From Hyphomicrobiales bacterium (GTDB taxonomy: Bacteria > Pseudomonadota > Alphaproteobacteria > Rhizobiales > Rhizobiaceae), in NCBI GenBank assembly GCA_900468805.1, contig UEIF01000027.1:1-64000 (forward strand): 64,000 nt of DNA. Reading direction: 5' to 3'. The notes below the pieces were generated by a model that saw only the letters and a program-made list of their open reading frames with translations, made no database searches and was not told where the DNA came from. Position 1 is the stretch's first letter, and the number at the start of each line of letters is the position of its first letter. Below, piece after piece: positions 24,003 through 32,480 of the stretch. A program made the translations under genes and the position numbers.

Positions 24003-24890
24003 GTGAAAAGAGAAGACCTGAACGACATGCTCTGGTTTCTGGCCGTCGCCGAAGAGCGCAGCTTCACGAAGGCCGCGGCGCGTCTCGGCACGTCGCAGTC
24101 GACGCTCAGTCACACGATCAAGCATCTCGAAGCCCGCATGGGCCTGCGGCTTCTCACCCGCACGACACGCAGCGTTTCGCCGACGGAAGCGGGCGAGAGG
24201 CTCATTCGCTCGCTCGCACCACGTATCGAAGAGATCGAGACCGAAATCGACGAACTGATGGAAATCCGGGACACGCCATCCGGCACGATCAGGATCACCT
24301 TGTCCGATCACGCGCTCGAAACCGTGGTGTGGCCGAAACTGTGTCCGATCCTCAAGGACTATCCGGACATCAAGGTCGAACTCAACAGCGACAACGGCTT
24401 CCGCAACATCGTCGAAGACCGGTTCGATGCGGGGGTGAGACTGGGCGAGAGCGTGGACAAGGACATGATCGCCGTTCGGATCGGGCCGGACTGGCGTCTC
24501 GTGGCGGTAGGGTCTCCAGAGTATTTTGCCAAGCGGTCCGTTCCGCGCTCACCTCAGGAGCTTGTGGCGCATGACTGCATCAATCATCGCCAGTCCCGGT
24601 CGGGCGGCCTCTACGCCTGGGAATTTGAAAAGGAAGAGAAGGAGCTTCGTGTCCGCGTCGATGGACAGTTCACGTTCAGCACCTCCTACGCAATGATCGA
24701 TGCTGCTGCCAATGGCTATGGCATTGCCTACCTGCCCGAGAACCTGGTGCAGAGCGACATCGCTTCGGGACGACTGGTTCAGGTGCTTGACGACTGGTCG
24801 CCGATGTTTCCGGGCTATTTTCTCTACTACCCGAGCAGGCGGCAGAACTCCCCCGCGTTCAAGGTCATCGTCGACGCATTGCGTTTCTGA
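24003..24890 (+). CDS. LysR-family transcriptional regulator
   Basis: A 295-residue LTTR. A GTG at 24003 directly after GGAGG gives the family's usual N-terminus (VKREDLNDMLWFLAVAEE). The HTH is FTKAAARLGTSQSTLSHTIK. The ligand domain starts near residue 90 (PSGTIRITLSDHAL) and has the NGYGIAYLPE pocket motif. It is divergent from the MFS/cyclophilin-like/hydrolase operon. It resembles the LysR protein at 34181 (shared PSGTIRI, GIRFGE/GVRLGE and YYPSRRQ motifs), so the two are paralogues. Confidence 0.9.
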   Translation: MKREDLNDMLWFLAVAEERSFTKAAARLGTSQSTLSHTIKHLEARMGLRLLTRTTRSVSPTEAGERLIRSLAPRIEEIETEIDELMEIRDTPSGTIRITLSDHALETVVWPKLCPILKDYPDIKVELNSDNGFRNIVEDRFDAGVRLGESVDKDMIAVRIGPDWRLVAVGSPEYFAKRSVPRSPQELVAHDCINHRQSRSGGLYAWEFEKEEKELRVRVDGQFTFSTSYAMIDAAANGYGIAYLPENLVQSDIASGRLVQVLDDWSPMFPGYFLYYPSRRQNSPAFKVIVDALRF

Positions 24891-24984
24891 GATGGCGAGC
24901 GGCACTGGAAATCGGGCTTGAATCCGATCGGCTCCTTCTGACGCATTGCGGCCCTATGACGCCTCGAGATTCCCTGTGGTGCCC

Positions 24985-25872
24985 CTACCCCGGAAACGGC
25001 TCCAGCGTCCCGAACCAGGCGACGAGCGCGACAACGCCGATGGCAAGCACGATCTCCGCGCTGGTCCCCGCTGCCAGCGCTTTCCCGGCAGCATGCGACC
25101 GCCCCATGTGCGGCACCAGCCCATAGCGGTTGAAGACGGCGATCAGCATCATCAGCAGGGCAAGCCCGATCTTCAGGGAGAGCAGCCGCTGATAGGCAAC
25201 GCTCCAGTCGAACGGCAAGCCGCCGATGATCAGCAGGCTGTTGGCGACACCTGAGAGAATGACCAGCGCCACCGCGACATGCCCCGCTGTCGAGAAACGG
25301 ATCAGCGCTCTCAGGGCATCCGCCCCTGCTGCACCATCGCCAAGCCGGGAAAGCACGAGCGCCACGGGGATCAGCGCCCCGACCCAGGCACCGCCCGAGA
25401 GCACATGCACCATGTCATTTGCCCGGTGCAGCACCCGCAGCCACCCATCATTCATGGCCGCATGGCCGGTCAGCGACAGGCCGCAGAGAAGAAACGCGGA
25501 GACGACAGCCGTAGCGGCAACCTTCTGCCGTAACGGCAGCAATGTCACCACGAGGAGAAGTGCAGCAAACACCGCCTGCCAAGCCCAGGCGGTGCCGACT
25601 GAGGTTCCCGTCAGCACCGATATCATCACATCCCTGTCCAGCCCATCCGCCCAACTATTGCCGAGCATGGCGCAACGCACCGGCAGCACCACCACCGTGG
25701 CGATCACGGCAAGCATGACCGCGGCGACCCGCACTGCCCGGAGCCTCGCCCAGATGCGGCCGCTCAAACCCTTGGGCACGAGCAGCCACAGATAGGCGGC
25801 ACTGCCCCAGAGAAACAGAACGGCGCCGTCGAAGACGAAACGGCAGGCGATGTTGGCCGTATCAGCTGTCAT
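24985..25872 (-). CDS. copD: CopD-family copper resistance membrane protein
   Basis: A 295-residue, eight-helix inner-membrane protein. Features of the CopD domain are LTGHAAMNDGWLRVLHRAND, HVLSGGAWVGALIPVALVL and FSTAGHVAVALVILSGVANS, with several membrane histidines and methionines able to bind copper. It would take copper from CopC in the periplasm. Its ATG overlaps the copC stop (TGATG), confirming a copCD unit. Confidence 0.9.
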   Translation of the reverse strand: MTADTANIACRFVFDGAVLFLWGSAAYLWLLVPKGLSGRIWARLRAVRVAAVMLAVIATVVVLPVRCAMLGNSWADGLDRDVMISVLTGTSVGTAWAWQAVFAALLLVVTLLPLRQKVAATAVVSAFLLCGLSLTGHAAMNDGWLRVLHRANDMVHVLSGGAWVGALIPVALVLSRLGDGAAGADALRALIRFSTAGHVAVALVILSGVANSLLIIGGLPFDWSVAYQRLLSLKIGLALLMMLIAVFNRYGLVPHMGRSHAAGKALAAGTSAEIVLAIGVVALVAWFGTLEPFPG

Positions 25873-26237
25873 CAGGGCTTTACGGTAAAGGTGAAGTTGC
25901 CCTCTGTCTTGTGCCCGTCGGTGGAAAGCACATGCCAGTCGACCGTATAGCTGCCGGGCGCGAGCTTGTCGGACACCGGCACCATCAGCACCTTGCCGCC
26001 ATCCTCCAGCATGCCCTCGCCGAGCTTGACCTGCCCCTTGTCCGGGCCGGTCACGGTGAGACCGCTGAACTTGAGGTTCATCTCCTCGGTGAAGGTGAGA
26101 TCGAGTTCACTCGGAGACGCAACGGCAGCCTTGTCGCCCGGAGCCGAGTTTTTCAGATGCGCATGCGCGAAAGCCTGGCCGGCAAGAGCGAAGCTTGCGA
26201 GGGCGGTGACAGAGAGAATGCGGATCATCAGGGACAT
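25872..26237 (-). CDS. copC: CopC periplasmic copper-binding protein
   Basis: A 121-residue exported beta-barrel. The signal peptide ends at AGQAFA, leaving HAHLKNSAPGDKA; the first mature histidine is the usual Cu(II) ligand. A second conserved block is YTVDWHVLSTDGHKTEGNFTF, with the partner histidines. Typical YobA/CopC length. Translationally coupled to copD. Confidence 0.92.
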   Translation of the reverse strand: MSLMIRILSVTALASFALAGQAFAHAHLKNSAPGDKAAVASPSELDLTFTEEMNLKFSGLTVTGPDKGQVKLGEGMLEDGGKVLMVPVSDKLAPGSYTVDWHVLSTDGHKTEGNFTFTVKP

Positions 26238-26434
26238 GAGACTATGCCTTTCGTTTGGTCGGGACAGGCGATGGCGTGCATGGCCCTCGCGAGATTAGAC
26301 AGTCGGGGAGCGGATTTATTCCTGGCTGTGTCGAAGTCTGTTGCTGGATTTTGCTCTTGAATGGACGTCATCCATTCCTCTCCATTGCGATATCGCCCGC
26401 AGAGCTCGATACGAGAAAGGGAGCGCTCACCATC

Positions 26435-27034
26435 TCACGCCCCTCCTCCGCCCAGCAACACGTCGCGGATCTTCGTCAGCGCCGCGTCGCGATCCGTGCC
26501 ATACGGGATCAACCCTTTCAGCCGCCCGTCGGCGCCGATCAGCAGCAGCGACACCGTATGGCTCATGTGATAATTGCCGTCTTCGGCAGGCAGTTTCTCC
26601 GCATGGACGAACCAGCCGTTCGAAACCTTCCTCATCTCCGCCGGCGCACCGGTAATGCCGGTGATGCGGCTGCTGAAGGCGGTGACGTAATCATGCATCA
26701 CGTCCTGCGTGTCGCGCTCCGGATCGATCGAGAAGAAATAGGCCTTCAGCGCCCTGCCCTGATCGCCGAGCGTGGTCAGCCAATCGGCCACCTCGTAGAG
26801 CGTCGTCGGGCAGGCCTCGGGGCAATGGGTATAGCCGAAATAGACGAGCGCCGGATGCCCCCGGAAAATTGACTGGTCGACTTCGTTGCCACGGTCGTCG
26901 ACCAGCGAAAATCGCGTATCGAAAGGCCCGGTGCGCGGTTCCGAAAGATAGAGCGACATCATCAGCGCAATCAGCGCGCCGACGAAGACCGCGCTTGCGG
27001 CAAAGCCTGAAACGGCAAGGGTGCGCGCGCTCAT
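26435..27034 (-). CDS. SCO1/SenC-family copper chaperone
   Basis: A 199-residue membrane-anchored thioredoxin-fold protein (one N-terminal helix FAASAVFVGALIALMMSLYL). The copper site is YFGYTHCPEACPTTLYEVAD (CxxxC) with a distal histidine in NYHMSHTVSLLLI. It delivers copper to the CuA centre of cytochrome oxidase or acts as a thiol reductase. Its ATG overlaps the stop of the PCuAC gene, so the two act together in copper delivery. Confidence 0.92.
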   Translation of the reverse strand: MSARTLAVSGFAASAVFVGALIALMMSLYLSEPRTGPFDTRFSLVDDRGNEVDQSIFRGHPALVYFGYTHCPEACPTTLYEVADWLTTLGDQGRALKAYFFSIDPERDTQDVMHDYVTAFSSRITGITGAPAEMRKVSNGWFVHAEKLPAEDGNYHMSHTVSLLLIGADGRLKGLIPYGTDRDAALTKIRDVLLGGGGA

Positions 27035-27978
27035 TGGCCATGCCCCTCATGGCCGCCCTGGCCGCCGTCACCGGCCCCGCCCGCCATCATGACCGTACCC
27101 TCGAAGCTCGCAAACAGTGCGAGAACCTTCGGATCAAGCTTGCTCTCGGCCTCGGCCAGATCGGCCGCAAGCGCCTTGGCATCATCAACGGAAAGCCCGG
27201 CCTTCTCCAGCGCCGCGGCCTCCTTTATGCCGTCGCCGCTGCAGAGAAAAACACTCCAGCCGTGATGGCCCTTCTTCAGCAGTGCGCGCCCGCCCCGCCC
27301 ATCCTGCTGCCAGCCGGCAATCGCCCAGTCGTTCTCCACGACCACGGGCAGGATTGTCAGCGGCTTGTCCGGTCGCTCGAACATAGTTTTCAGCGTCGTG
27401 GGGATGGCCTCTTCCGGCGGCGGGCCGGACATATCCATCTCCATGTCCATGCCTTCCATGGCGGGCATGCTCATCGCCCCATGGTCCATGCCGCCATGAT
27501 CCATAGTCTTGGCCGCACCACCGACATCATCCAGCGGCCCGGCGATCTTGCCGACGGCAAAATCGACCGTGATCGTGCCCGCCTTCTCGAAACTCAGCAA
27601 CGCCCTGATCGTCTCGCCCTGTTTGAAGGGCTTTGCGACGTCCTGAAACATTAGATGGTAACTGGGCGCAAGCGTCACCGTCTGCCCGGCGGGAATGGCA
27701 AGCCCGCCCTTCAGCTCGCGCATGGTCATGATACCGTTCGCCATCGTCATCTGGTGCAGTTGCACGGTTCTGGCGCGATCGGAGCTCGCGGCAACAAGCT
27801 TGTCCGGCTCGCTGCCGCTATTGGTGATGACAAGGTAACCATCGCCCACCTTGGCGCCCGGCACCATCGAATGCGAGGCCGCATGGTCGATCCGGATAGT
27901 ACCGGCAGCGGGTTGCTGTGCCACGGCGGCCGTCGCGATCAGCAGGCCAAAGAGGAAAGAGAAAATCGTCTTCATCAT
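27031..27978 (-). CDS. PCuAC copper chaperone fused to a copper-uptake-associated domain
   Basis: About 315 residues. After a signal peptide (LLIATAAVAQ) a PCuAC domain spans residues ~25-155, with the copper-binding pattern VQLHQMTMANGIMTMRELKG and YHLMFQD. A His/Met-rich linker (MDHGGMDHGAMSMPAMEGMD) leads to a second domain (~205-300; NDWAIAGWQQDGRGGRALLK, WSVFLCSGDGIKEAAAL) like separately encoded copper-uptake-associated proteins. Start among three successive ATGs after GGAGGGG. The fusion and metal-rich linker suggest copper hand-over between domains. Confidence 0.86.
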   Translation of the reverse strand: MMKTIFSFLFGLLIATAAVAQQPAAGTIRIDHAASHSMVPGAKVGDGYLVITNSGSEPDKLVAASSDRARTVQLHQMTMANGIMTMRELKGGLAIPAGQTVTLAPSYHLMFQDVAKPFKQGETIRALLSFEKAGTITVDFAVGKIAGPLDDVGGAAKTMDHGGMDHGAMSMPAMEGMDMEMDMSGPPPEEAIPTTLKTMFERPDKPLTILPVVVENDWAIAGWQQDGRGGRALLKKGHHGWSVFLCSGDGIKEAAALEKAGLSVDDAKALAADLAEAESKLDPKVLALFASFEGTVMMAGGAGDGGQGGHEGHGQ

Positions 27979-27988
27979 CATCCCCTCC

Positions 27989-29362
27989 TCAGGCAAAAGC
28001 GCGCTTCAGCGGCGGCACGAAGCGGATCACCATCTGGTCGAAGGCGATCATCAGCAGGATCAGCAATCCACTCATCGGAAACGCGATGGCGAAGACCAGC
28101 ACGATGGTCCAGAGCCCAAGATAGACGGAGCGCCGCGGCGGCATGGGTGGCACGCCGACCCGCCCGGCCGGTCGCCGCTTCCACCACATGACGGCGCCGG
28201 TGACGCAGGAGAGGATGATGACAAGGCAGGTCGCCAGCATCAGCAGCTGATTGAAGAGCCCGAACTCCTGCCCCTGATGCACATTGATGCCCCATTCGAT
28301 TGCTTGGCCGAGGAAAGGATACTGGCCGAAGGAGAGATCGATGAGCGGCTTGCCGGAATACTGGTCGATATGGAGTGTGCGCTCGTTGGTGAGGTCGTCG
28401 GGATAGACGGCCGCCGTATAGACGCCGGTCTCGCTGCCGGGAATGGCGAGATCGAAGCCCGGCGCCATGCCGAGCCCGCGTGCGACTTCCACCGCCTTGT
28501 CGAGGCCAACAGGCTTCTTCGATTGCGCCGCCGCGATGTCCGACAACGGCACCGGCGCCCTCTCGACGATCCAGCCCGCCTTCGGCAGGATATCCTCCGT
28601 CACCTTCTGCGACTTCGGCACCGCATCCCAGAGCTGCACGGGATAGCCGAGATCATGGCTCGTGAGCCACGCATTCACGTTGGCGCCCCAATAGCCGGAC
28701 CAGGGCATGCCGGTCATCGCCATGAAGAAGATCAGGATGCCGGCGAATGCGCCGGTCACCGCATGCAGATCCCGCCAGAAGACCCGTCGCGCAGGCGTGC
28801 CGCGCACGGTCACGACCCCACCCGTTTGCCGCCGCGGCCACCAGAGATAGATGCCGGTCACGACGAGCACCATGGCAAAACCGCCGGTGATCTCGATCAG
28901 CTTGTTGGGCAGGCCGCCGAACAGCGCAAGGCTGTGGATGCGTTTGACGACATAGTTGAACTCCTCGGTCGTCCCGACCGTGTCCAGCACCTTGCCGTCA
29001 TAGGGATTGACGAAGACCAGCGTCTGGCCGGCATCTGACGACACCGTGACGATCGCCGAACGATCGGCCCCGGCCGGGTCCTTGTAGGAGCTCGCAACCG
29101 AGCCGGGCACCGCGGCTGCCGCGATATCGGCAATCTTCTGCGGCAACAGCGCCTCGCCGGCGGGCTGGACAGTATAGCGATAGGCAAAGACCGTATCGTT
29201 GATCTCATCCTTGAAGAGATAGAGCGAGCCGGTAATGGCAAGGTTCAACAGGAAGGGAATGGTGAGCAGGCCGGCGAAGAAATGCCAGCGCCAGATGGCG
29301 CGATAGAGCGAAACGCCCGATGTGGCGTTCTCTGCCGACTCAGTGGCAGTGATTGTAGACAT
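27989..29362 (-). CDS. PepSY-domain membrane protein (iron/copper-regulated reductase-like)
   Basis: A 457-residue membrane protein with four helices and two periplasmic PepSY-type modules. Landmarks are the N-terminal WRWHFFAGLLTIPFLLNLAI, VKRIHSLALFGGLPNKLIEI, DLHAVTGAFAGILIFFMAMT and INVHQGQEFGLFNQLLMLA. Membrane histidine pairs suggest haem or metal binding. Homologues accompany siderophore or copper uptake genes. It ends 11 nt before the PCuAC gene, in the same operon. Confidence 0.87.
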   Translation of the reverse strand: MSTITATESAENATSGVSLYRAIWRWHFFAGLLTIPFLLNLAITGSLYLFKDEINDTVFAYRYTVQPAGEALLPQKIADIAAAAVPGSVASSYKDPAGADRSAIVTVSSDAGQTLVFVNPYDGKVLDTVGTTEEFNYVVKRIHSLALFGGLPNKLIEITGGFAMVLVVTGIYLWWPRRQTGGVVTVRGTPARRVFWRDLHAVTGAFAGILIFFMAMTGMPWSGYWGANVNAWLTSHDLGYPVQLWDAVPKSQKVTEDILPKAGWIVERAPVPLSDIAAAQSKKPVGLDKAVEVARGLGMAPGFDLAIPGSETGVYTAAVYPDDLTNERTLHIDQYSGKPLIDLSFGQYPFLGQAIEWGINVHQGQEFGLFNQLLMLATCLVIILSCVTGAVMWWKRRPAGRVGVPPMPPRRSVYLGLWTIVLVFAIAFPMSGLLILLMIAFDQMVIRFVPPLKRAFA

Positions 29363-29450
29363 GGAAGTAGATCCGAATCCTCGGCCGGCGGCGTCAGAGC
29401 GGCCCGGCCATGATTGCAAGACGCATCACGGCCAGAGCCACGACGCGGGT

Positions 29451-29858
29451 TCAGGCAAGGATCGGATTGGCAGGCGGGGCGCGCGGCCCGGTATTGGGCG
29501 GGAAAAGCTGGCGATGGAAAGCTTCGACGCGGCGCGGCAGCTCCACCTTGAACGTAAAGCCGATACGCGCACCAGTGATATCGGCCGGCTGCGGCAGCAC
29601 GACGGAAGCGCTGATCCGGCAAGCTTCGCACGGGTTGAGATGCGCAATCTTGCCATGCTCCTTGCCGTGATCATCGACAACGGTAACGCAGAGCGTCGGC
29701 AGCGTGCCGTCAGGCAGCACATACTGGGCAAGTGCCGCAGGGCTCAGGGCATCTTCGGCGACGGCCGGAACCTGATGCGCAAGACCGACGAAGACGAGCG
29801 CAATGGTGCACAGAATGCGCACCAGCCATTGCTCGATCCTGTCCAGACGATATTGCAT
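29451..29858 (-). CDS. Small exported or anchored Cys-containing protein (DUF2946-like)
   Basis: A 135-residue protein starting at 29858 (MQYRLDRIEQWLVRILCTIA), with one N-terminal membrane segment or signal. The body carries CVTVVDDHGKEHGKIAHLNP and a CEAC pair, resembling small DUF2946-type proteins found near copper and PepSY genes. First gene of the copper cluster, 88 nt before the PepSY gene. A metal-binding role is inference. Confidence 0.7.
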   Translation of the reverse strand: MQYRLDRIEQWLVRILCTIALVFVGLAHQVPAVAEDALSPAALAQYVLPDGTLPTLCVTVVDDHGKEHGKIAHLNPCEACRISASVVLPQPADITGARIGFTFKVELPRRVEAFHRQLFPPNTGPRAPPANPILA

Positions 29859-30098
29859 CGTTCCCCTGCGCCTCGAGGCCCCTACCTCAGCATCGAATCC
29901 GTGATAGCGGCATCTGCGGCAAAGCTCAATGCGACATTCATGACCGGACGACGGATCATAGCGGCTCAAGGCAGTCGGATTGAATGGTGACGGATGGGAC
30001 GGAAGCAAACCCACCCATCCGTCGAAATCCGCCTCACGCATCCACGTCGGCCGAATGCGCCAGTTCCGACTGGGCCTTGAAGCCGCCGGTCACCCGAC

Positions 30099-30980
30099 TT
30101 AATCGCGATCGAAGGCGGCGCGGTTTTGCTCGACGAAAGCCTCCACCGTCATCGGCGGCGTTCCCGTGAACTGCTCGATAACGTCGTTGGTGCCCGCAAA
30201 GACACCGTTGCGGCAGTCCTCGGCGATGCACTGGAAGTGCTGGATGATGAAATCGTCAAGGCCGAAACTCTTGAGGCGCGCCGTATAGGCTTCGACAGTC
30301 GCCGGCCGGTAGCCGATCTTGCGGCCGAGCACTTCGCTCATCCTTGCGGCGATCTCCGCCTCGCTGAGTTCCACCGGGCCGAACAGCGGATAGATCTTGC
30401 CGGCGTGCTCGGCCGGGTTTTCCAGCATGGCCGCAATCAGCCGCGCCTGGTCTTCGCCGGTAACAGGCGCATGCCTTCCCTGGCCATAGGGCAGCTCGAT
30501 CACGCCCTCACTGGCGATGACATTGCTCACCCAGGGGAATGTCAGCCATTCGGAGAAGAAGGTCGGGCGGATATGGGCGGTCGGCACACCCGACCAGTCC
30601 AGCACGCGCTCTGCGACCCAATGGTTGCGGGCAGCATGGCTTTTCGCCACCTCGCGCGCCGAAATCTGCGACATGTTGACGATAAGCTCGAGTTTTGCCC
30701 GCCGTGCGGCATCGGCAAAATAGGCCGTCACATCGATGAGATCCGGGCGGATCGGATAGCAGAGATAGGCGGCGCTCACGCCCGCGACCGCGCTGATGAC
30801 GGCATCGTGGTCGGTGAGGTCACCGACCACGACCTCCGCCCCCGCCTCGGCGAGCGCTTGAGAACGCGCATCTTCCCGATGCACGAGCGCTCGCACCTTG
30901 TAGCCCTTTTCCAGGAGGATGCGGGTCGTATGCTTGCCGGTTTTGCCTGTGGCTCCGGTCACCAGATAGGTCTTGGACAT
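30099..30980 (-). CDS. NmrA-like / atypical SDR NAD(P)H-binding protein
   Basis: A 293-residue protein with YLVTGATGKTGKHTTRILLE (Rossmann start), HREDARSQALAEAGAEVVVG, ICDM-free SQISAREVAKSHAARN and the C-terminal FVEQNRAAFDRD typical of the NmrA/QorB-like group. These act as NADPH sensors or quinone reductases. It is divergent from a TetR regulator with a perfect 16-bp palindrome between. Confidence 0.87.
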   Translation of the reverse strand: MSKTYLVTGATGKTGKHTTRILLEKGYKVRALVHREDARSQALAEAGAEVVVGDLTDHDAVISAVAGVSAAYLCYPIRPDLIDVTAYFADAARRAKLELIVNMSQISAREVAKSHAARNHWVAERVLDWSGVPTAHIRPTFFSEWLTFPWVSNVIASEGVIELPYGQGRHAPVTGEDQARLIAAMLENPAEHAGKIYPLFGPVELSEAEIAARMSEVLGRKIGYRPATVEAYTARLKSFGLDDFIIQHFQCIAEDCRNGVFAGTNDVIEQFTGTPPMTVEAFVEQNRAAFDRD

Positions 30981-31080
30981 GGTCTTCTCCAGTTGTGAAA
31001 AGGGCGCAGATTTCCGCCGGAGCGAACCACAAGGCTCGCCCGTTAAAAATTGCCCACCCTTGAAATTTAGATTACGAGTG

Positions 31081-31096
31081 ACATCTAATTAGATGT
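31081..31096. promoter_or_regulatory. TetR operator, perfect palindrome
   Basis: ACATCTAATTAGATGT is a perfect 16-bp palindrome. Related half sites flank it: AATTTAGATTAC at about 31065 and CAATCTAAATTG at 31103-31114. The array fills the space between the divergent NmrA-like and TetR genes. Confidence 0.7.
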
Positions 31097-31136
31097 TGGG
31101 TACAATCTAAATTGTCAAGGCGCGTGGAGACCGGAA

Positions 31137-31697
31137 ATGCGAAAATCAAACGAGGAAGCGGCAAGGACGCGCCAGACCATCGTCGCCACCGCAGCCGACG
31201 AGATAAGGCGTTCGGGCATTGCGCAAGCAAGCGTCGCCGACATCATGGCCGCTGCCGGCCTGACGCCGGGCGGCTTCTACCGCCATTTCGAAAGCAAGGA
31301 TCATCTGGTCGCCGAAGCGCTGGAAAAGGCTGGGGATCAGGTCGCCGGAAGCATGCGCAAGGTGCGCGATGAGGCCGGCTTCGACGATGTCGTCAACGCC
31401 TATATCGAAGCCACCCGGGCCGGCGGCGGAGCCGTGCCCTCCTGCCCCATCTCCTCCCTCGGCAGCGAGCTCGCCCGCTCCGGCCCGGAGGCGCGAGAAG
31501 CGGCCACCAAAGTGATCGAGGACATGTTCTCCGTCTTCAGCTCCGGCTCCGCCGGCACCAGGGCCAGCCGCCGCAAGGGAATGGCCGCCTTCGCCATGCT
31601 GGTCGGCGCGCTGACTTTGGCGCGTATTGTGACCGATGAAGAGATGGCGGATGAGATTCTGGATGTGGCCCGACAGAAATTGCATCGGGCCGAGTGA
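31137..31697 (+). CDS. TetR/AcrR-family transcriptional regulator
   Basis: A 186-residue regulator, HTH at residues ~10-55 (RQTIVATAADEIRRSGIAQA, then DIMAAAGLTPGGFYRHFESK, the NemR/AcuR-like recognition helix). The C-terminal ligand domain has VPSCPISSLGSELAR, where the conserved Cys of this subfamily may react with electrophiles. It probably controls the divergent NmrA-like gene and itself. Confidence 0.9.
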   Translation: MRKSNEEAARTRQTIVATAADEIRRSGIAQASVADIMAAAGLTPGGFYRHFESKDHLVAEALEKAGDQVAGSMRKVRDEAGFDDVVNAYIEATRAGGGAVPSCPISSLGSELARSGPEAREAATKVIEDMFSVFSSGSAGTRASRRKGMAAFAMLVGALTLARIVTDEEMADEILDVARQKLHRAE

Positions 31698-31710
31698 CTC
31701 TGCCCATTTG

Positions 31711-31737
31711 ACACACTTGCGAATCGCATAAGTGTGT
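31711..31737. promoter_or_regulatory. ArsR-type operator for the ArsR-SRPBCC pair
   Basis: ACACACTT (31711-31718) and AAGTGTGT (31730-31737) are perfect 8-bp arms around GCGAATCGCAT. It lies 14 bp before the ArsR start codon, where autorepression would occur. Confidence 0.65.
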
Positions 31738-31751
31738 GCTTATGTGTCGTC

Positions 31752-32066
31752 ATGATGGAACACGACATTTTTCGAGCCCTGGCCGACCCGACCCGCCGCA
31801 CGATCTTCGAAAAGCTGGCGACCGGCAGCCTGAATGCCAGCGCGCTTCGCCAGGGCATGGAGATCAGCCAGCCGGCCATGTCCCAGCATCTCGCCGTGCT
31901 GCGGTCGGCACGGCTGGTGCGCGAACAGAGGGAGGGCCGTTTCGTGAATTACGAGGTCGATCCGGATGGGCTGGCCCTCATCGTAGAATGGCTGGCGAAA
32001 TATCGCGCCTACTGGCCGGCTCGCATCGATGCTCTCAAGCTCTTGCTGAAGGATATGGACCAATGA
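31752..32066 (+). CDS. ArsR-family HTH regulator paired with SRPBCC protein
   Basis: A ~104-residue winged-helix protein (IFRALADPTRRTIFEKLATG; HTH SALRQGMEISQPAMSQHLAV; wing EQREGRFVNYEVDPDGL). It has no cysteine metal site, as in the non-metal ArsR group that pairs with AHSA1/SRPBCC genes. ATGATG at 31752; either ATG is possible. The stop overlaps the next start by ATGA. Confidence 0.88.
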   Translation: MMEHDIFRALADPTRRTIFEKLATGSLNASALRQGMEISQPAMSQHLAVLRSARLVREQREGRFVNYEVDPDGLALIVEWLAKYRAYWPARIDALKLLLKDMDQ

Positions 32067-32434
32067 ACGAGGTGAAGGCCCTGGTGCAGGCCAGGCAACA
32101 GCAAACCGGCTTCGAACAGAGATACGAGCTGGATGCGCCGCCGGAAAAGGTCTGGCGGGCAATCAGCATCGCCGAATTTCGCGAGAGATGGCTGCCGAAG
32201 GAAGCGCTTGCCGATCCGCAGTCGCTCTCCGAGACGCCGGGCAAGGAGGTTCGCTACAGATTGCGCGACGACAGCCCGCCCTTCCTTGAAAGCATCGTCA
32301 CCTTCGCGATCGCGCCCAATACATCGGGCGGCACCAGCCTGCGGATCATCCACGAGCTGACCGGCGCGACATCAGCGCGTCTCACGAGATCGGTCGCCAA
32401 CAGCAACGGCCCGACCCTCATGCTCGCCGCCTGA
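32063..32434 (+). CDS. SRPBCC/AHSA1-like ligand-binding protein
   Basis: A 123-residue START-like fold protein. The family start is FEQRYELDAPPEKVWRAISI and FRERWLPKEAL, and the middle is VRYRLRDDSPPFLESIVTF. Such proteins bind hydrophobic ligands and are almost always encoded with an ArsR repressor, as here. It is slightly shorter than typical relatives, lacking part of the final helix. Ligand unknown. Confidence 0.85.
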   Translation: MNEVKALVQARQQQTGFEQRYELDAPPEKVWRAISIAEFRERWLPKEALADPQSLSETPGKEVRYRLRDDSPPFLESIVTFAIAPNTSGGTSLRIIHELTGATSARLTRSVANSNGPTLMLAA

Positions 32435-32480
32435 CGCGGCAAGCATTCCCGTCACAGTCCCAAACGATTGGAGTTCGCCG

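Noticed and set aside
31734..32066. Possible second arsenic/metal-sensing ArsR
   Set aside because: The protein has no cysteine or histidine metal site, and the neighbour is an SRPBCC protein, so it belongs to the non-metal ArsR group.
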